Source of the DNA: Leptolyngbya sp. PCC 6406 | GTDB lineage: Bacteria > Cyanobacteriota > Cyanobacteriia > Phormidesmidales > Phormidesmidaceae | Direction of reading: 5' to 3' | Length of the DNA stretch: 64,000 nucleotides | NCBI RefSeq assembly: GCF_000332095.2 | Contig: NZ_KI913949.1 | Coordinates: forward strand, 4,860,769 to 4,924,768 | In this document: positions 17,155 through 26,323 of the stretch, piece by piece | Position numbering within the stretch: the first letter of the stretch is position 1 | How the letters are laid out: the number at the start of each line of letters is the position of its first letter | The notes under the pieces: model-generated | What the model was told of the DNA's origin: nothing | The model's database searches: none | The model's input: the letters and a program-made list of their open reading frames with translations, nothing else | Position numbers and translations under genes: made by a program

Positions 17155-17601
17155 ATGGGTTTGGTAACACCTGTGACTGCTTCTCCGCATCAGGATTCCA
17201 CAGATAGAGATTCTCCCACCACGACTACGACGCTGCTCCCCAGCTATGCCATTCCCATAGGATTGGGACTTTTGGCCGTGCCGCTGTTATGGGTACAGCT
17301 CTGGCTTGGGGGTGCGATCGCAGTATTTGCCCTCTTTCTGCTCTACCAGACCGTGACCCTAAGGCTGGTGTTCACCCCCATAGCTCTAGAGATCTACCGG
17401 GGCCAGACCCAGATTCGCCAATTTCCCTACCAAGATTGGCAACTTTGGGAGCTGTTTTGGTCCCCACTGCCCATCCTGTTCTACTTTCGGGAAGTCAACA
17501 GCATCCACTTTTTACCCATCTTGTTCCAACCTGCGGCCCTCCGCAGTGAACTAGAAGCCCGTTTGCCCCAAGCGGCAGCGGATGCTCAGCAGCCTTCCTA
17601 A
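17155..17601 (+). CDS. DUF3119 family protein
   Basis: A 148-residue protein with a Ser/Thr-rich N-terminus and two close hydrophobic helices (about 37-66: IPIGLGLLAVPLLWVQLWL, then IAVFALFLLYQ). A conserved region follows with TPIALEIYRG, FPYQDWQLWELFW and FYFREVNSIHFLP. This matches the cyanobacterial/plastid DUF3119 family. It lies 46 bp after the lipid permease gene, a pairing I recall from other cyanobacteria, which suggests a membrane role alongside MlaE. The biochemical function is unknown. Confidence 0.85.
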   Translation: MGLVTPVTASPHQDSTDRDSPTTTTTLLPSYAIPIGLGLLAVPLLWVQLWLGGAIAVFALFLLYQTVTLRLVFTPIALEIYRGQTQIRQFPYQDWQLWELFWSPLPILFYFREVNSIHFLPILFQPAALRSELEARLPQAAADAQQPS

Positions 17602-17628
17602 TGCCCTGTTCCCTCACCCCTCGGATCT

Positions 17629-18615
17629 ATGACCGCTGATGAATCTGCCTTTTCCGCTGCTTCCTCCTCCAGCTTTGCCAGTGGGGAAGCGTCTATTACC
17701 GAGGGCGATCCTGTGGGGGGCACCGGAAAGGTACAGACGGATATTGCCCGTCTGGTGCAACAGGGCTTGGTGGATTTAGAGCGCCGCAAGCGATCTCTGG
17801 AGCTGGAGATCGAGAAGCTAGAGCGCCGCCGCGATCGCATTGATGCAGAAATGAAGACCACTTTTGCTGGAGCCTCCCAGGATTTGGCAATGCGGGTACA
17901 GGGCTTTAAGGAATACCTAGTGGGGAGTCTGCAAGACCTCGCCGCCGCCGCCGAACAGTTGGAAATGCTGCCACCGGAACCAGCCCCCCGGACGGAACGC
18001 CCTGGACGACCGCACCCCACCGCTCCAGAGACTTCCTCGGAGCCGACAGCCACCGTAGACTTCGCCCAATCTCGCTTTCAACGCCAAAGCAATCGCATTC
18101 AAAGCCTGCTAGACCAATATCGTCTCCGCCCCGATTACTATGGCCCGGTTTGGCAGTTTCGCCGCACCTTTGAACCCATCCACAGCGAGCGCATCTCCAA
18201 CTGGTTCTTTAATCAAGGGGGGCGGGGAGCGGTAAAAACCCTTAGCAGCCGCCTGCAAAATGTGCTGGTTGCCTCAGCCGCAGTCTCAATTCTCTACACC
18301 CTCTACGGCGATCGGTTGCGGGTGCTGATGCTGGCCAACACCCCTGAGCGTCTGGGGGAATGGCGGCGGGGATTCCAAGACTGCCTGGGGGTGTCCCGAG
18401 GGGACTTTGGCACGGGTCGGGGCATTACCCTCTTTGAGTCGGCGGAACCTCTGGCCCAGCGGGCAGAACGTCTGTTAGCGGAAAATCTCCTGCCCTTAAT
18501 TTTGATTGATGAGTCGGAGGGCAAGATCAGTCTGTCGCTGCTTCAGTTTCCCCTCTGGCTTGCCTTTGCTCCCGACCCCGCCAACCCCACGGCGGATGCC
18601 TACGAGTATTACTAA
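17629..18615 (+). CDS. DUF3086 family protein
   Basis: A 328-residue cyanobacterial protein. A Ser-rich N-terminus is followed by a coiled coil (about 45-85; VDLERRKRSLELEIEKLERR), a Pro-rich linker and a conserved C-terminal domain (about 145-320). That domain carries SLLDQYRLRPDYYGPVWQF, ERISNWFFNQGGRGA and LLPLILIDESE. This is the DUF3086 pattern; function unknown. It is 27 bp after the DUF3119 gene and 3 bp before the next gene, so it is almost surely co-transcribed. Confidence 0.85.
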   Translation: MTADESAFSAASSSSFASGEASITEGDPVGGTGKVQTDIARLVQQGLVDLERRKRSLELEIEKLERRRDRIDAEMKTTFAGASQDLAMRVQGFKEYLVGSLQDLAAAAEQLEMLPPEPAPRTERPGRPHPTAPETSSEPTATVDFAQSRFQRQSNRIQSLLDQYRLRPDYYGPVWQFRRTFEPIHSERISNWFFNQGGRGAVKTLSSRLQNVLVASAAVSILYTLYGDRLRVLMLANTPERLGEWRRGFQDCLGVSRGDFGTGRGITLFESAEPLAQRAERLLAENLLPLILIDESEGKISLSLLQFPLWLAFAPDPANPTADAYEYY

Positions 18616-18618
18616 CCT

Positions 18619-19833
18619 ATGACCCTCTCCCTCTGCATGATCGTCAGAAACGAAGCCACCCATCTGCCGGGGTGTTTTCAATCCGTGTCTGACTGCGTAG
18701 ACGAGATCATCGTCGTGGATACGGGTTCGACGGATGACACTATTGCGATCTCAGAGGCTGCTGGGGCTAAGGTCGTCACCGTAGACTGGCAGAATGACTT
18801 TGCGGCGGCTCGCAATATCTCCCTAGACCACGCCACAGGAGACTGGGTATTGGTGTTGGATGCGGATGAAACCCTGACTCCCGCAGGGCAGCAGCTTTTG
18901 CAACAGGTGCGGACGGGGGAACCCTGGGGAGATATTGCCCTAGCGGATGTACTGATGGTGACGCTACTGCGCCATGAGGTGGAAGCAGAGCAGACTCCCT
19001 ATTCTGCTGTATCCCGTTTGTTTCGTCGCCACCCTCAGGTACGGTTCCAGCGCCCCTATCACGAGACAGTGGATGATGCCGTAGCGGTGGTGATGGCCCA
19101 GGAATCCCAGTGGCAGGTCGTCACCTATCCAGAGGTGGCCATGATCCACACGGGGTATCAGGCTAGCGCGATCGCAGCCCGAGACAAATTTGCCCGCGCC
19201 CAGAGCATCATGGCGGGCTACCTGGCGGAGCACCCCGATGATCCCTACATTGCCAACAAGCTGGGAGCTCTCTATGGCCAAGCTGGTGACTGGGACAAGG
19301 CCCGTCCTTTGCTAGAGCGGGCACTGCAAATGGGCAAAGCTGACCCCAGTACCACCTATGAACTGCACTACCATTTGGCCCTAGCGGATAGCAGCCATGA
19401 TCGCTGGACGGAAGCGGAGGCCCACTATCGCCTCGCCCTAGCTCAGCCTATTCCGGAGACCTTGAAACTGGGAGCCTACATCAATCTGGGCAGTATTCTG
19501 ACGGGGCAAAAGCAGTTAACGGGAGCGGTAGAACTGTTTGAAAAAGCCACCCAGATTGCTCCGAACTTTGCCGTGGCCCATTACAACCTGGGAACGGCCC
19601 AGCGAGGACGGGGCTATTTGGAACCTGCGATCGCGGCCTATAAAACTGCGATCGCACTCCAGCCCCACTATGCCGAAGCCCATCAAAACCTAGGGGTGGC
19701 CTTATTCAAGCTAGGGAAACTTCCCGAGAGTATCCAGTCCTTCCAGCGCGCCCTCACCCTATATCAGCACACCGACCCCAGTCGGGCCTTTCAACTCCAA
19801 CACAGTCTTCGTAGTTTGGGTTTGGTCACCTAA
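18619..19833 (+). CDS. Family 2 glycosyltransferase with C-terminal TPR repeats
   Basis: The N-terminal GT2 domain (about 1-190) starts LSLCMIVRNEATHLPGCF and has VVDTGSTDDTIAI and VLDADETLTP, the nucleotide-sugar and metal-binding pattern. Residues about 200-400 are tetratricopeptide repeats, e.g. INLGSILTGQKQLTGAVELF and YNLGTAQRGRGYLEPAIAAY. Such fusions are frequent in cyanobacteria and are thought to glycosylate protein or peptide acceptors held by the TPR, though the acceptor here is unknown. It is last in the row beginning with the MlaE-like gene. Confidence 0.9.
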   Translation: MTLSLCMIVRNEATHLPGCFQSVSDCVDEIIVVDTGSTDDTIAISEAAGAKVVTVDWQNDFAAARNISLDHATGDWVLVLDADETLTPAGQQLLQQVRTGEPWGDIALADVLMVTLLRHEVEAEQTPYSAVSRLFRRHPQVRFQRPYHETVDDAVAVVMAQESQWQVVTYPEVAMIHTGYQASAIAARDKFARAQSIMAGYLAEHPDDPYIANKLGALYGQAGDWDKARPLLERALQMGKADPSTTYELHYHLALADSSHDRWTEAEAHYRLALAQPIPETLKLGAYINLGSILTGQKQLTGAVELFEKATQIAPNFAVAHYNLGTAQRGRGYLEPAIAAYKTAIALQPHYAEAHQNLGVALFKLGKLPESIQSFQRALTLYQHTDPSRAFQLQHSLRSLGLVT

Positions 19834-19866
19834 GTAGATCGCCCCTAGCCCTGACCTAAAACACCG

Positions 19867-20025
19867 TTAGGGACTCGCAGGAAAATAACGTACCCGCTCC
19901 GCTGATCGGGCTTTCTCCCTTCGGGAGACGCTAAAGCGAACGACTTCGCTCAGCCCTCGATCACTGAAGGTTGAGCGAAGTCGAAACCTGGCCACTGGGT
20001 ACACTATTAACCCGCAGCTCCCTTA
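19867..20025 (+). mobile_element. MITE-like family D, copy 1, with nested insert
   Basis: Ends TTAGGGACTCGCAGG and, inverted, TAAGGGAGCTGCGGG. The centre TACCCGCTCCGCTGATCGGG, a CTCCC..GGGAG hairpin and AACCTGGCCACTGGGTACAC are shared with the copy at 39252-39356. This copy carries about 52 extra bases (19930-19984) with its own inverted repeat CTTCGCTCA/TGAGCGAAG, apparently a second repeat inserted into the first. Confidence 0.75.
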
Positions 20026-20848
20026 TAGGGGCAAAAATAACCTGTTCTACCCGAGGCCGATAGCCCAGCCACCGCACCGACAGATTGGCGAACCCCTCCG
20101 GTTCGCCACTGACATAGAAGCGCGTTTTCTGGGCAGACCCCCTATGGCGGAGATTGAGCAGCGTCAGTTCTCGCGCAGCGGTCGCCACCAGATGTACCGC
20201 CGGATCGACCCGTTGTACGGCGGAAGGCAGAATTTGTCCTAACACGGGCTCTAGATGGGGATAGTGGGTGCAGCCGTACACTAAGGCATCAATTTGGGCT
20301 GCCACCAGTGGTTGGAGGTAAGTTGCCGCTACTGCGCGGGTGCGGGGATGCTGAAGTTGACCCTGCTCAATCAACGGCACAAACTCAGGGCACCCCACCT
20401 GCCAAATCTGGGCACTGGGCTCCACCTCCAAAATAGCCCGCCGATAGGCATTACTCGCCACAGTCGCTGGAGTGGCAATCACCCCAATCCGTCGTCCTGC
20501 TTGGGCTGCCGCCCGTGCCCCTGGCCAGATCAACCCCAGAATGGGGAGGTCATACTCCTGCTGTACCTGTTCTAGCACTAGAGCAGAGCTGGTATTGCAG
20601 GCCATCATCACCATCTTTACCCCCTGCTCCACCATCCAGTCCATGATGTCTCGCACAAAGTGCAGGATCTCTTCGGCGCTGCGGTTGCCGTAGGGTAAGC
20701 GGGCCGTATCCCCAAAGTACAAAATCGATTCCTGGGGTAACTGGCGGTCCAATTCCCGCAGCACCGTCAGCCCCCCCACACCGCTGTCAAAAATACCAAT
20801 GGGAGCCGCAGATAGGTCACGGAATGCAGGCTGGGAGCAACCATTCAT
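19961..20848 (-). CDS. murI: Glutamate racemase
   Basis: Makes D-glutamate for peptidoglycan. The two catalytic cysteines are Cys84 (MMACNTSSAL) and Cys193 (YGCTHYPHLE); IGIFDSGVGGLTVLREL and YFGDTARLPYGNRS are the other family signatures. The ATG at 20848 is preferred over a TTG at 20878. The final 21 residues or so, ending SVPSGQVSTSLNLQ, and the stop codon are encoded by the family D repeat and its nested insert, so the native C-terminus was replaced. The catalytic core is complete and the enzyme should be functional. Confidence 0.95.
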   Translation of the reverse strand: MNGCSQPAFRDLSAAPIGIFDSGVGGLTVLRELDRQLPQESILYFGDTARLPYGNRSAEEILHFVRDIMDWMVEQGVKMVMMACNTSSALVLEQVQQEYDLPILGLIWPGARAAAQAGRRIGVIATPATVASNAYRRAILEVEPSAQIWQVGCPEFVPLIEQGQLQHPRTRAVAATYLQPLVAAQIDALVYGCTHYPHLEPVLGQILPSAVQRVDPAVHLVATAARELTLLNLRHRGSAQKTRFYVSGEPEGFANLSVRWLGYRPRVEQVIFAPIRELRVNSVPSGQVSTSLNLQ

Positions 20849-20935
20849 AAACGGAGACGCCTTTACGGGATATGACAAAGTTCTTAACGGAAAAGTTGTT
20901 AAGAGTGTACGGGAGTTTTACCCCATTAAGGCAAT

Positions 20936-20979
20936 CCCCACTCCCCCACTCCCCCACTCCCCCACTCCCCCACTCCCCT
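20936..20979. repeat. CACTCCCC microsatellite
   Basis: About five copies of CCCCCACT in a row, between murI and the antiporter gene. The last bases touch the antiporter stop codon. A less regular C-rich run of similar composition lies at 38097-38166. Confidence 0.85.
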
Positions 20980-22423
20980 AAGACACCTCCCCTGCTTCCA
21001 CCGCTGGGATCTCCTTCTCATCCGTATCAGACCCCGTATCATCGGGCTCCTTAAACACCACCCGCAGCAGCGGCGGCGCTAGGAACGTCGTTGAAATCAC
21101 CATCACAATAATGGCGGCTTCCAATGACTCCGACAGTGCCCCACTAGCAGATCCCACCCCAGCAAAAACCAATCCCACCTCACCTCGGGGCACCATACCA
21201 AAGCCAATAGCAAGGCGGTTGATCCCCGGTTGGCCAAAGACGGCAAACCCTGTCACTACCTTGCCCGCGATCGCAACCAGCACCAAGAAGGAGGCAATAA
21301 TCAATCCTTCGCGATTATTGGGATCTAAGGGATTCAAAACCCCCAGATCGGTCCGTGCCCCGACCGTGACGAAGAAGATAGGCACCAGCATGTCGGCAAT
21401 GGGGCTAATCTGCTCCTCCAGCTCCTTGCGCTTGGAGGTTTCTGCCAAAATCAACCCCGCTGCAAAGGCTCCCAGAATCGTTTCAAGCTGAATCGCCGCC
21501 GCCACATAGGACAGGAAAAACGCGAATACCAGGGAACTGATGATCACCTGGCCTCGGGTTTTCATCTGATCCACAAGGGTGACAAAGAAGGGACTCAGTA
21601 ACCGCCCCAAGAAAATGGACCCCACCAGGAAAATGGCCGCCCCGGCAATCAGATACACCACATTCAGGATTTCGATTTCCCCGGTTTTGGCTAGACTCGC
21701 CACCACCGCCAGCACAATAATCCCCAACACATCATCCAGGACCGCCGCGCCGATAATGATCTGCCCCTCCTTGGAATTGAGGCGCTGGAGTTCCGCCAGC
21801 ACCTTGGCCGTAATCCCAATACTGGTCGCGGTCAGCGCCGCCCCAGCAAAGATGGCAGGCACCGTAGCAATGTTGAATAGGGCAATCAGCCCCACCGTTC
21901 CAAGGGCAAAGGGTACCACTACCCCCACAACAGCCACCACCGCCGCCTGGGGACCGACCCGGATCAATTCCTTCAGGTCCGATTCCAGACCAATTTCAAA
22001 TAGCAGAATGATGACCCCCAACTCCGCCAGGACGGAGATCACCTCACTCTCACCCCGGAAAACCGTCATCAGAGACTGGGGGTCAAGGCCAGCGGTGGCA
22101 TCCACCACCCGCAGTAGGGCCGATCCCATTTCCCCACCAGCCTCGGGAAAGACGATGAGGTGCAGGGCTGAGATCCCCACCACTACTCCGCCTACCAATT
22201 CCCCCAGTACTGGGGGGAGATTTAACCGGGCACACAGTTCGCCCCCGATTTTAGCCGCCAAGTACACCGTAATCAGGCTCAGCAACACGCTAGCCAGCAC
22301 CAGCGGCTCTAGTTCTGCCTCTGAGGCTTCCGCCAGGAGAAAAAACCCTTGATCCCCACCGCCTATACAGGCCGATGTTAGGGGACTGCCAACAGAAACC
22401 AGCCAAGGAAGCAAATCCACCAT
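20978..22423 (-). CDS. nhaS3: Na+/H+ antiporter, NhaS3-like (CPA2)
   Basis: A 481-residue transporter with about 12 membrane helices. Typical elements are LPPVLGELVGGVVVG, LFEIGLESDLKELI, the ALTATSIGITAKVLAEL motif and GAAVLDDVLGIIVLA with the transport Asp-Asp pair. It has the acidic N-terminal extension and hydrophilic acidic tail of cyanobacterial NhaS3, which in Synechocystis is an essential thylakoid Na+/H+ antiporter under clock control. Assignment to NhaS3 is by resemblance; the antiporter class is certain. No RCK domain, unlike the gene at 11013-12656. Start ATG 22423. Confidence 0.85.
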   Translation of the reverse strand: MVDLLPWLVSVGSPLTSACIGGGDQGFFLLAEASEAELEPLVLASVLLSLITVYLAAKIGGELCARLNLPPVLGELVGGVVVGISALHLIVFPEAGGEMGSALLRVVDATAGLDPQSLMTVFRGESEVISVLAELGVIILLFEIGLESDLKELIRVGPQAAVVAVVGVVVPFALGTVGLIALFNIATVPAIFAGAALTATSIGITAKVLAELQRLNSKEGQIIIGAAVLDDVLGIIVLAVVASLAKTGEIEILNVVYLIAGAAIFLVGSIFLGRLLSPFFVTLVDQMKTRGQVIISSLVFAFFLSYVAAAIQLETILGAFAAGLILAETSKRKELEEQISPIADMLVPIFFVTVGARTDLGVLNPLDPNNREGLIIASFLVLVAIAGKVVTGFAVFGQPGINRLAIGFGMVPRGEVGLVFAGVGSASGALSESLEAAIIVMVISTTFLAPPLLRVVFKEPDDTGSDTDEKEIPAVEAGEVS

Positions 22424-22634
22424 TCGGTCTGAAAAAACGCATCTTGTCTAGGGTACCCGAGTCTGCTCCCCTACAAGGTTCACCCAGAGAGTGATCTGTG
22501 GTTTTTGAGGGTCTATCAATGGTTTAACGTTACGGAGAGTGTTCGAGCTAAATGCCTATCCGGGGTTTCACCGCAACCGTCCCAAGGGGAAGAGTACGCG
22601 ACCATGACCAGGATGATTTTTTAGATGGAATACT

Positions 22635-23447
22635 CTAAATGAAAACCCGGTGTTCTAGGGAGGGCATCTGTTGCCGCACCTGGAGCAGACGAGCAGGGGT
22701 GATTTCTGCGATCGCAATTCCCGGACTCGTCCCAGCATCTGCCAGCACCACCCCCCAGGGATCAATAATGGCGGCATGGCCATGGGATTGGCGACGGTTG
22801 TTGTGGTAGCCCGTCTGGGCCGGAGCCAGAACATAACAGGTATTTTCAATCGCCCTCGCCTGGAGCAAAATCTGCCAATGGTCCTTACCCGTGAAAGCGG
22901 TAAAGGCAGCGGGCACCACCAACACCTCCGCCCCCATCTGGGAGAGATGGCGATAGAGCTCAGGAAAGCGCACATCGTAGCACACCGACACCCCAATATT
23001 GCCTAGATGCTTAGAGGGATACACATTGGGTAACCGCTGGCCCGAAACTACAGTATTTGACTCCCGATAGGTATTGCCATCAGGCACATTCACGTCAAAA
23101 AGATGGACCTTCTCATATCGCAACAGCTCGTTGCCATCCGGCCCCACCAGCAGCGCCGTGTTGTAAACCTTATTACCCGTAGTCGGCACCGGATAGCCCC
23201 CACCCAACAGGGTTACTTGGTAGCGCTGAGCCATTTTTTTCAAAAAGGCTTCGCTGGCATCGCCAATCACCTGAGCCTGGGCCTGTTTAGCCGCTTCATC
23301 CCCCAAAAAGGAAAAATTCTCTGGCAGCGTCACCAACTCGGCACCCTGACGTACTGCCAAGTCAATCAAATCTTCTGCCTGGGCCAGATTTTTCTCCAGA
23401 TCCGGCACGCTGGTCATCTGGATTGCGGCTGCCAGGTAGGGCCTCAT
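22635..23447 (-). CDS. Nitrilase-superfamily amidohydrolase (Nit1/omega-amidase branch)
   Basis: A 270-residue carbon-nitrogen hydrolase with the complete Glu-Lys-Cys triad: Glu43 in TLPENFSFLG, Lys113 in YEKVHLFDV and Cys156 in GVSVCYDVRFPELYR. The KVHLFDVNVPDG and CYDVRFPE wording fits the Nit1/deaminated-glutathione amidase and omega-amidase branch, which repairs side-products of transaminases. The exact substrate cannot be set from sequence. It follows the kinase gene on the same strand after a 93-bp gap. Confidence 0.9.
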   Translation of the reverse strand: MRPYLAAAIQMTSVPDLEKNLAQAEDLIDLAVRQGAELVTLPENFSFLGDEAAKQAQAQVIGDASEAFLKKMAQRYQVTLLGGGYPVPTTGNKVYNTALLVGPDGNELLRYEKVHLFDVNVPDGNTYRESNTVVSGQRLPNVYPSKHLGNIGVSVCYDVRFPELYRHLSQMGAEVLVVPAAFTAFTGKDHWQILLQARAIENTCYVLAPAQTGYHNNRRQSHGHAAIIDPWGVVLADAGTSPGIAIAEITPARLLQVRQQMPSLEHRVFI

Positions 23448-23540
23448 AGGTTCGTCTCGATAGGTCTTTGGTCCTTAATTTTATGCGGTTCTGGCATCTC
23501 TCTTACGCAGGATGGCTTCTGATTGAGAGATGGAATACAC

Positions 23541-25070
23541 CTAGTTTTCGTGCAGGGCCTCTAGCTGTTTGAGAATTTTGGGCTTGAGGCTGGTGGTTAG
23601 CTCACGCTTTAGTACATCCTTGCTATCTGCGGCATTGCCCACAGAGGGGTGACTCCGAGCTGCCATTACCCACTCTTGCAGTAGCTTGCGCTGGGGGTTA
23701 GCGATGTTGGCGGAGACCACATGAGCACAGCGCTGGGGGTTCTCCTTGGCAAAGAAGAGGATTTTGTATTGCCCCACTTGCCCCAGCAAAAAGCCCATTT
23801 CCTGACCCGCCTTCGTTTTCAAATCTAAGTAGCACGGTAGCCAGCGCGGACCATGCTGGGCGTTGTAAAGCACTGTCAGCCAGAGCGCCATGGGGTGGGG
23901 AGACATAGTGCAGATGAAGTTGTTGTAGCGACTCCCTAGAAGACGCTTGTCCACCTCCACTTGGGGCAGCATCACCCAGAGGGTGGCTAGGGTACGCTTG
24001 CTGGTGGGCAGGGGGTAGGGAAAGACAATTTCAGCAATGGGCTTATTTTTAGGCCAAGAGGTCAGCCGACAGATATCGTCTTCGGTCTGGGGTTCGGTGA
24101 GGGTGCTATCGGCATTTTTTTTGACTACGGGCACCCGAGACAGCGTCGCACCAATGCGTTGGCCAATGCGAAATCCGGTTCCAAAGCGCTGATCCAAGGG
24201 CTCTAGAGCCTTGATGATGTCCCCTACAGTTTGGGGACGATCCTTAGGATCCTTGGCCAAACAGGCCATGATCAGATCCTCCAGCAGTTTTGGCACCTTC
24301 TGGACCGAGGTGACTTCGTGAATAGCTTTTGGCGGCTGGGAATGGTGAGCCTTATACCAACCGCCGAAGGTATGGCTTTCCGCCGTCAAAGGAATTCTGC
24401 TGGTAAGCATCTGGAACATCATGATGCCCATGCTGTAGATATCGGAGCGGTTATCTAACTCACGCCCTTCCATTTGCTCGGGAGAAGCATAAGCAAGAGT
24501 GCCCATGAAGGAACTGGTCTGGTCGATGTCGGCTTGGAGTAGTTTGGCAATGCCAAAGTCAAGGATTTTCGCCAATTCTCCCAGGGTTGGATCCTGAGTG
24601 ATGAGAATATTACTGGGCTTGATGTCTCGGTGAATAATGGAGACGGGCTTGTCATAGCCCTTGACGCGAATGCCGTCGTGGGCGGATTGGAGCCCGAGGC
24701 AAATTTGACGACACAGTCCCAAAAAGCGGGGTACGGGAAGGGGTTTTGGGTTGATAATTTTGCTGAGGTTGTCCCCTTGTAAGTATTCCATGACATAGAA
24801 GGGCACCTCGTCTTCGCTGACGCCGTAGTCGGTGACGCGCACCACATGGATACTTTTCTGGCCTAATTGGGCGCAGGTGGTGGCTTCTTGAACGAAGCGA
24901 TCGCGCATTTTTTTATTCAGCAGGGTTTGGGCCAAGAACTTGACCGCTACCATGACTCCCCCTAATAGGGTATCTTCTGCCAGATAGACACGCCCCATTG
25001 CGCCCTGCCCCAGCAGTTCTACGAGTTCATAGCGATTGGCTAATTTGAGGCCGAGATTGGGGTCTGACAT
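23541..25070 (-). CDS. Serine/threonine protein kinase with unassigned C-terminal domain
   Basis: Hanks-type kinase, 509 residues from the ATG at 25070 (25124 is an alternative). The P-loop is LLGQGAMGRVYLAED (19-33), with Lys44 in VAVKFL, the catalytic loop HRDIKPSN (Asp149), DFG at 171-173, and YASPEQMEGR. The kinase core ends near residue 285. The remaining 220 residues show no membrane helix, PASTA, TPR or WD repeat. They contain PKNKPIAEIVFPYPLPTSKR and VLYNAQHGPRWLPCYLDLKT and look like a folded soluble domain shared among some cyanobacterial kinases. Target unknown. Confidence 0.92.
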   Translation of the reverse strand: MSDPNLGLKLANRYELVELLGQGAMGRVYLAEDTLLGGVMVAVKFLAQTLLNKKMRDRFVQEATTCAQLGQKSIHVVRVTDYGVSEDEVPFYVMEYLQGDNLSKIINPKPLPVPRFLGLCRQICLGLQSAHDGIRVKGYDKPVSIIHRDIKPSNILITQDPTLGELAKILDFGIAKLLQADIDQTSSFMGTLAYASPEQMEGRELDNRSDIYSMGIMMFQMLTSRIPLTAESHTFGGWYKAHHSQPPKAIHEVTSVQKVPKLLEDLIMACLAKDPKDRPQTVGDIIKALEPLDQRFGTGFRIGQRIGATLSRVPVVKKNADSTLTEPQTEDDICRLTSWPKNKPIAEIVFPYPLPTSKRTLATLWVMLPQVEVDKRLLGSRYNNFICTMSPHPMALWLTVLYNAQHGPRWLPCYLDLKTKAGQEMGFLLGQVGQYKILFFAKENPQRCAHVVSANIANPQRKLLQEWVMAARSHPSVGNAADSKDVLKRELTTSLKPKILKQLEALHEN

Positions 25071-25272
25071 GGGGGTCAATGAAATGGCATCGGGATCAAC
25101 AGGGTCAGAACGGTGACTGACCACCGCGATCCCAAATCAAGCCCTCGCCTTGCTCAACCTGGATAACCTGGAACAGCTACCAGGAAGGCATAAGGCTCAA
25201 TGGGGGCAGTAGGGAATGGCGATACAAACAAGTGGATGTAGATAGCAAATACCCCGATCTAGCTACTTCAAT

Positions 25273-25405
25273 CTAGGGCCTTTGGACACTTGAACGAGGA
25301 ACCCCTGACGGGGTAGACATGACCACGCCCGCCCTACTTAATCAAGCTAGGGGCTGTAACCGCCCCATAACCAGGAATATGGCCTTGATTATCCACAGCC
25401 CCTAG
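25273..25405 (+). mobile_element. MITE-like family C, copy 1
   Basis: A 133-bp element bounded by CTAGGGCCTTTGGACACTTG and, inverted, CTAGGGGCTGTGGATAAT. The inside is nearly identical to the copy at 35715-35846 (GACCACGCCCGCCCTAC, GGGGCTGTAACCGCCCCATA). It has no coding capacity. It sits in the 560-bp gap 25125-25702 upstream of the kinase gene. The rest of that gap (25406-25700) shows no gene I can recognise. Confidence 0.78.
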
Positions 25406-25702
25406 TTAACCTGATCTAAGACAGCCCCGTATGGGCTAGGGGATAACTCTGGCCCTACAAAGCTTGTTGAAGTAACCGTATTGTAGCGAGTCCCCGCTGG
25501 GGGAAATCACAGGCATCCACTGATGTACTCATCATGCCCAGGGGATGCGTAGGGATTGCCTCCCAGCGAGCCTTTCTACCCTTCTAAGATACCGATCGCC
25601 GCTGCCCGCTTCGGGATAGATTTGGCTCTGGCTCGGGTCTGCGATGGACGGAGGCGAGTCGGAGACCATCGCTAGAAACATTGGTCCCCAAGTTCCCTGT
25701 CC

Positions 25703-26143
25703 CTAATGGCGATCGAGGGTGGCTTCCATAGCGCTGGTGAGGTGGTGACCCGCCATGATGCCGCTGGATAGGTGATAGCGATCACTGTTGAGGCGATAGA
25801 GGGTTTCAAAGCCTGTACGGCGCTGACGATCATTGATTGCCCAGTATCTCTGCACGACAGAATCCGGCGTAACCCAACCTTCCCCTTCCACCCGATCGAG
25901 TTGGGTGTGCTGAAGCACAAAGGTGTACTGACGCTCTCCACCGATCAAACGCCCCCGATACTGGAGTGAAACCTGATCCATCTCGGAATTGGGAAAGGTC
26001 AGCTTCATGACCATAGTGAACCAATCGTCGTTGCTCCAGGCGATCAAAATCGCACCACGAACCGCTATGGGCATAGCCTCTCGCTCTAGCCAATTGCCCT
26101 GGAGCTTCCAGCGCCCTGGTTCCAGTAAAAATGTATGCTCCAC
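25703..26143 (-). CDS. Conserved cyanobacterial protein of unknown function
   Basis: 146 residues from a GTG at 26143 with a GGGAG seven bases upstream. It starts VEHTFLLEPGRWKLQGNWLE and continues with QYRGRLIGGERQYTFVLQH, SVVQRYWAINDRQRRTGFET and YHLSSGIMAGHHLTSAMEAT. I associate this wording with a beta-rich hypothetical protein widespread in cyanobacteria, possibly lipocalin-like. A longer open frame to 26260 is not supported by conservation. It follows anmK on the same strand after 180 bp. No function assigned. Confidence 0.75.
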   Translation of the reverse strand: MEHTFLLEPGRWKLQGNWLEREAMPIAVRGAILIAWSNDDWFTMVMKLTFPNSEMDQVSLQYRGRLIGGERQYTFVLQHTQLDRVEGEGWVTPDSVVQRYWAINDRQRRTGFETLYRLNSDRYHLSSGIMAGHHLTSAMEATLDRH

Positions 26144-26323
26144 CCGTTTTCTCCCGCAACCCCTCTGGTTTTGGTTATGGGCCAGTCTATCCCCTAGGCC
26201 CAAACCCTCGCCAAGCCTAGTGCTCAGATAGGGTGGCCTAGATAGGTATGACTCGCTCACCCTTCTTATCCCGGCTCACCAGACAAGGGGCACAAGATCC
26301 ATCATTACCCCCGTCCGCTTCCA

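Noticed and set aside
21579-22352. 257-residue + strand open frame
   Set aside because: It is the antisense shadow of the NhaS3-like antiporter, Thr/Ser/Arg-rich with no domain.
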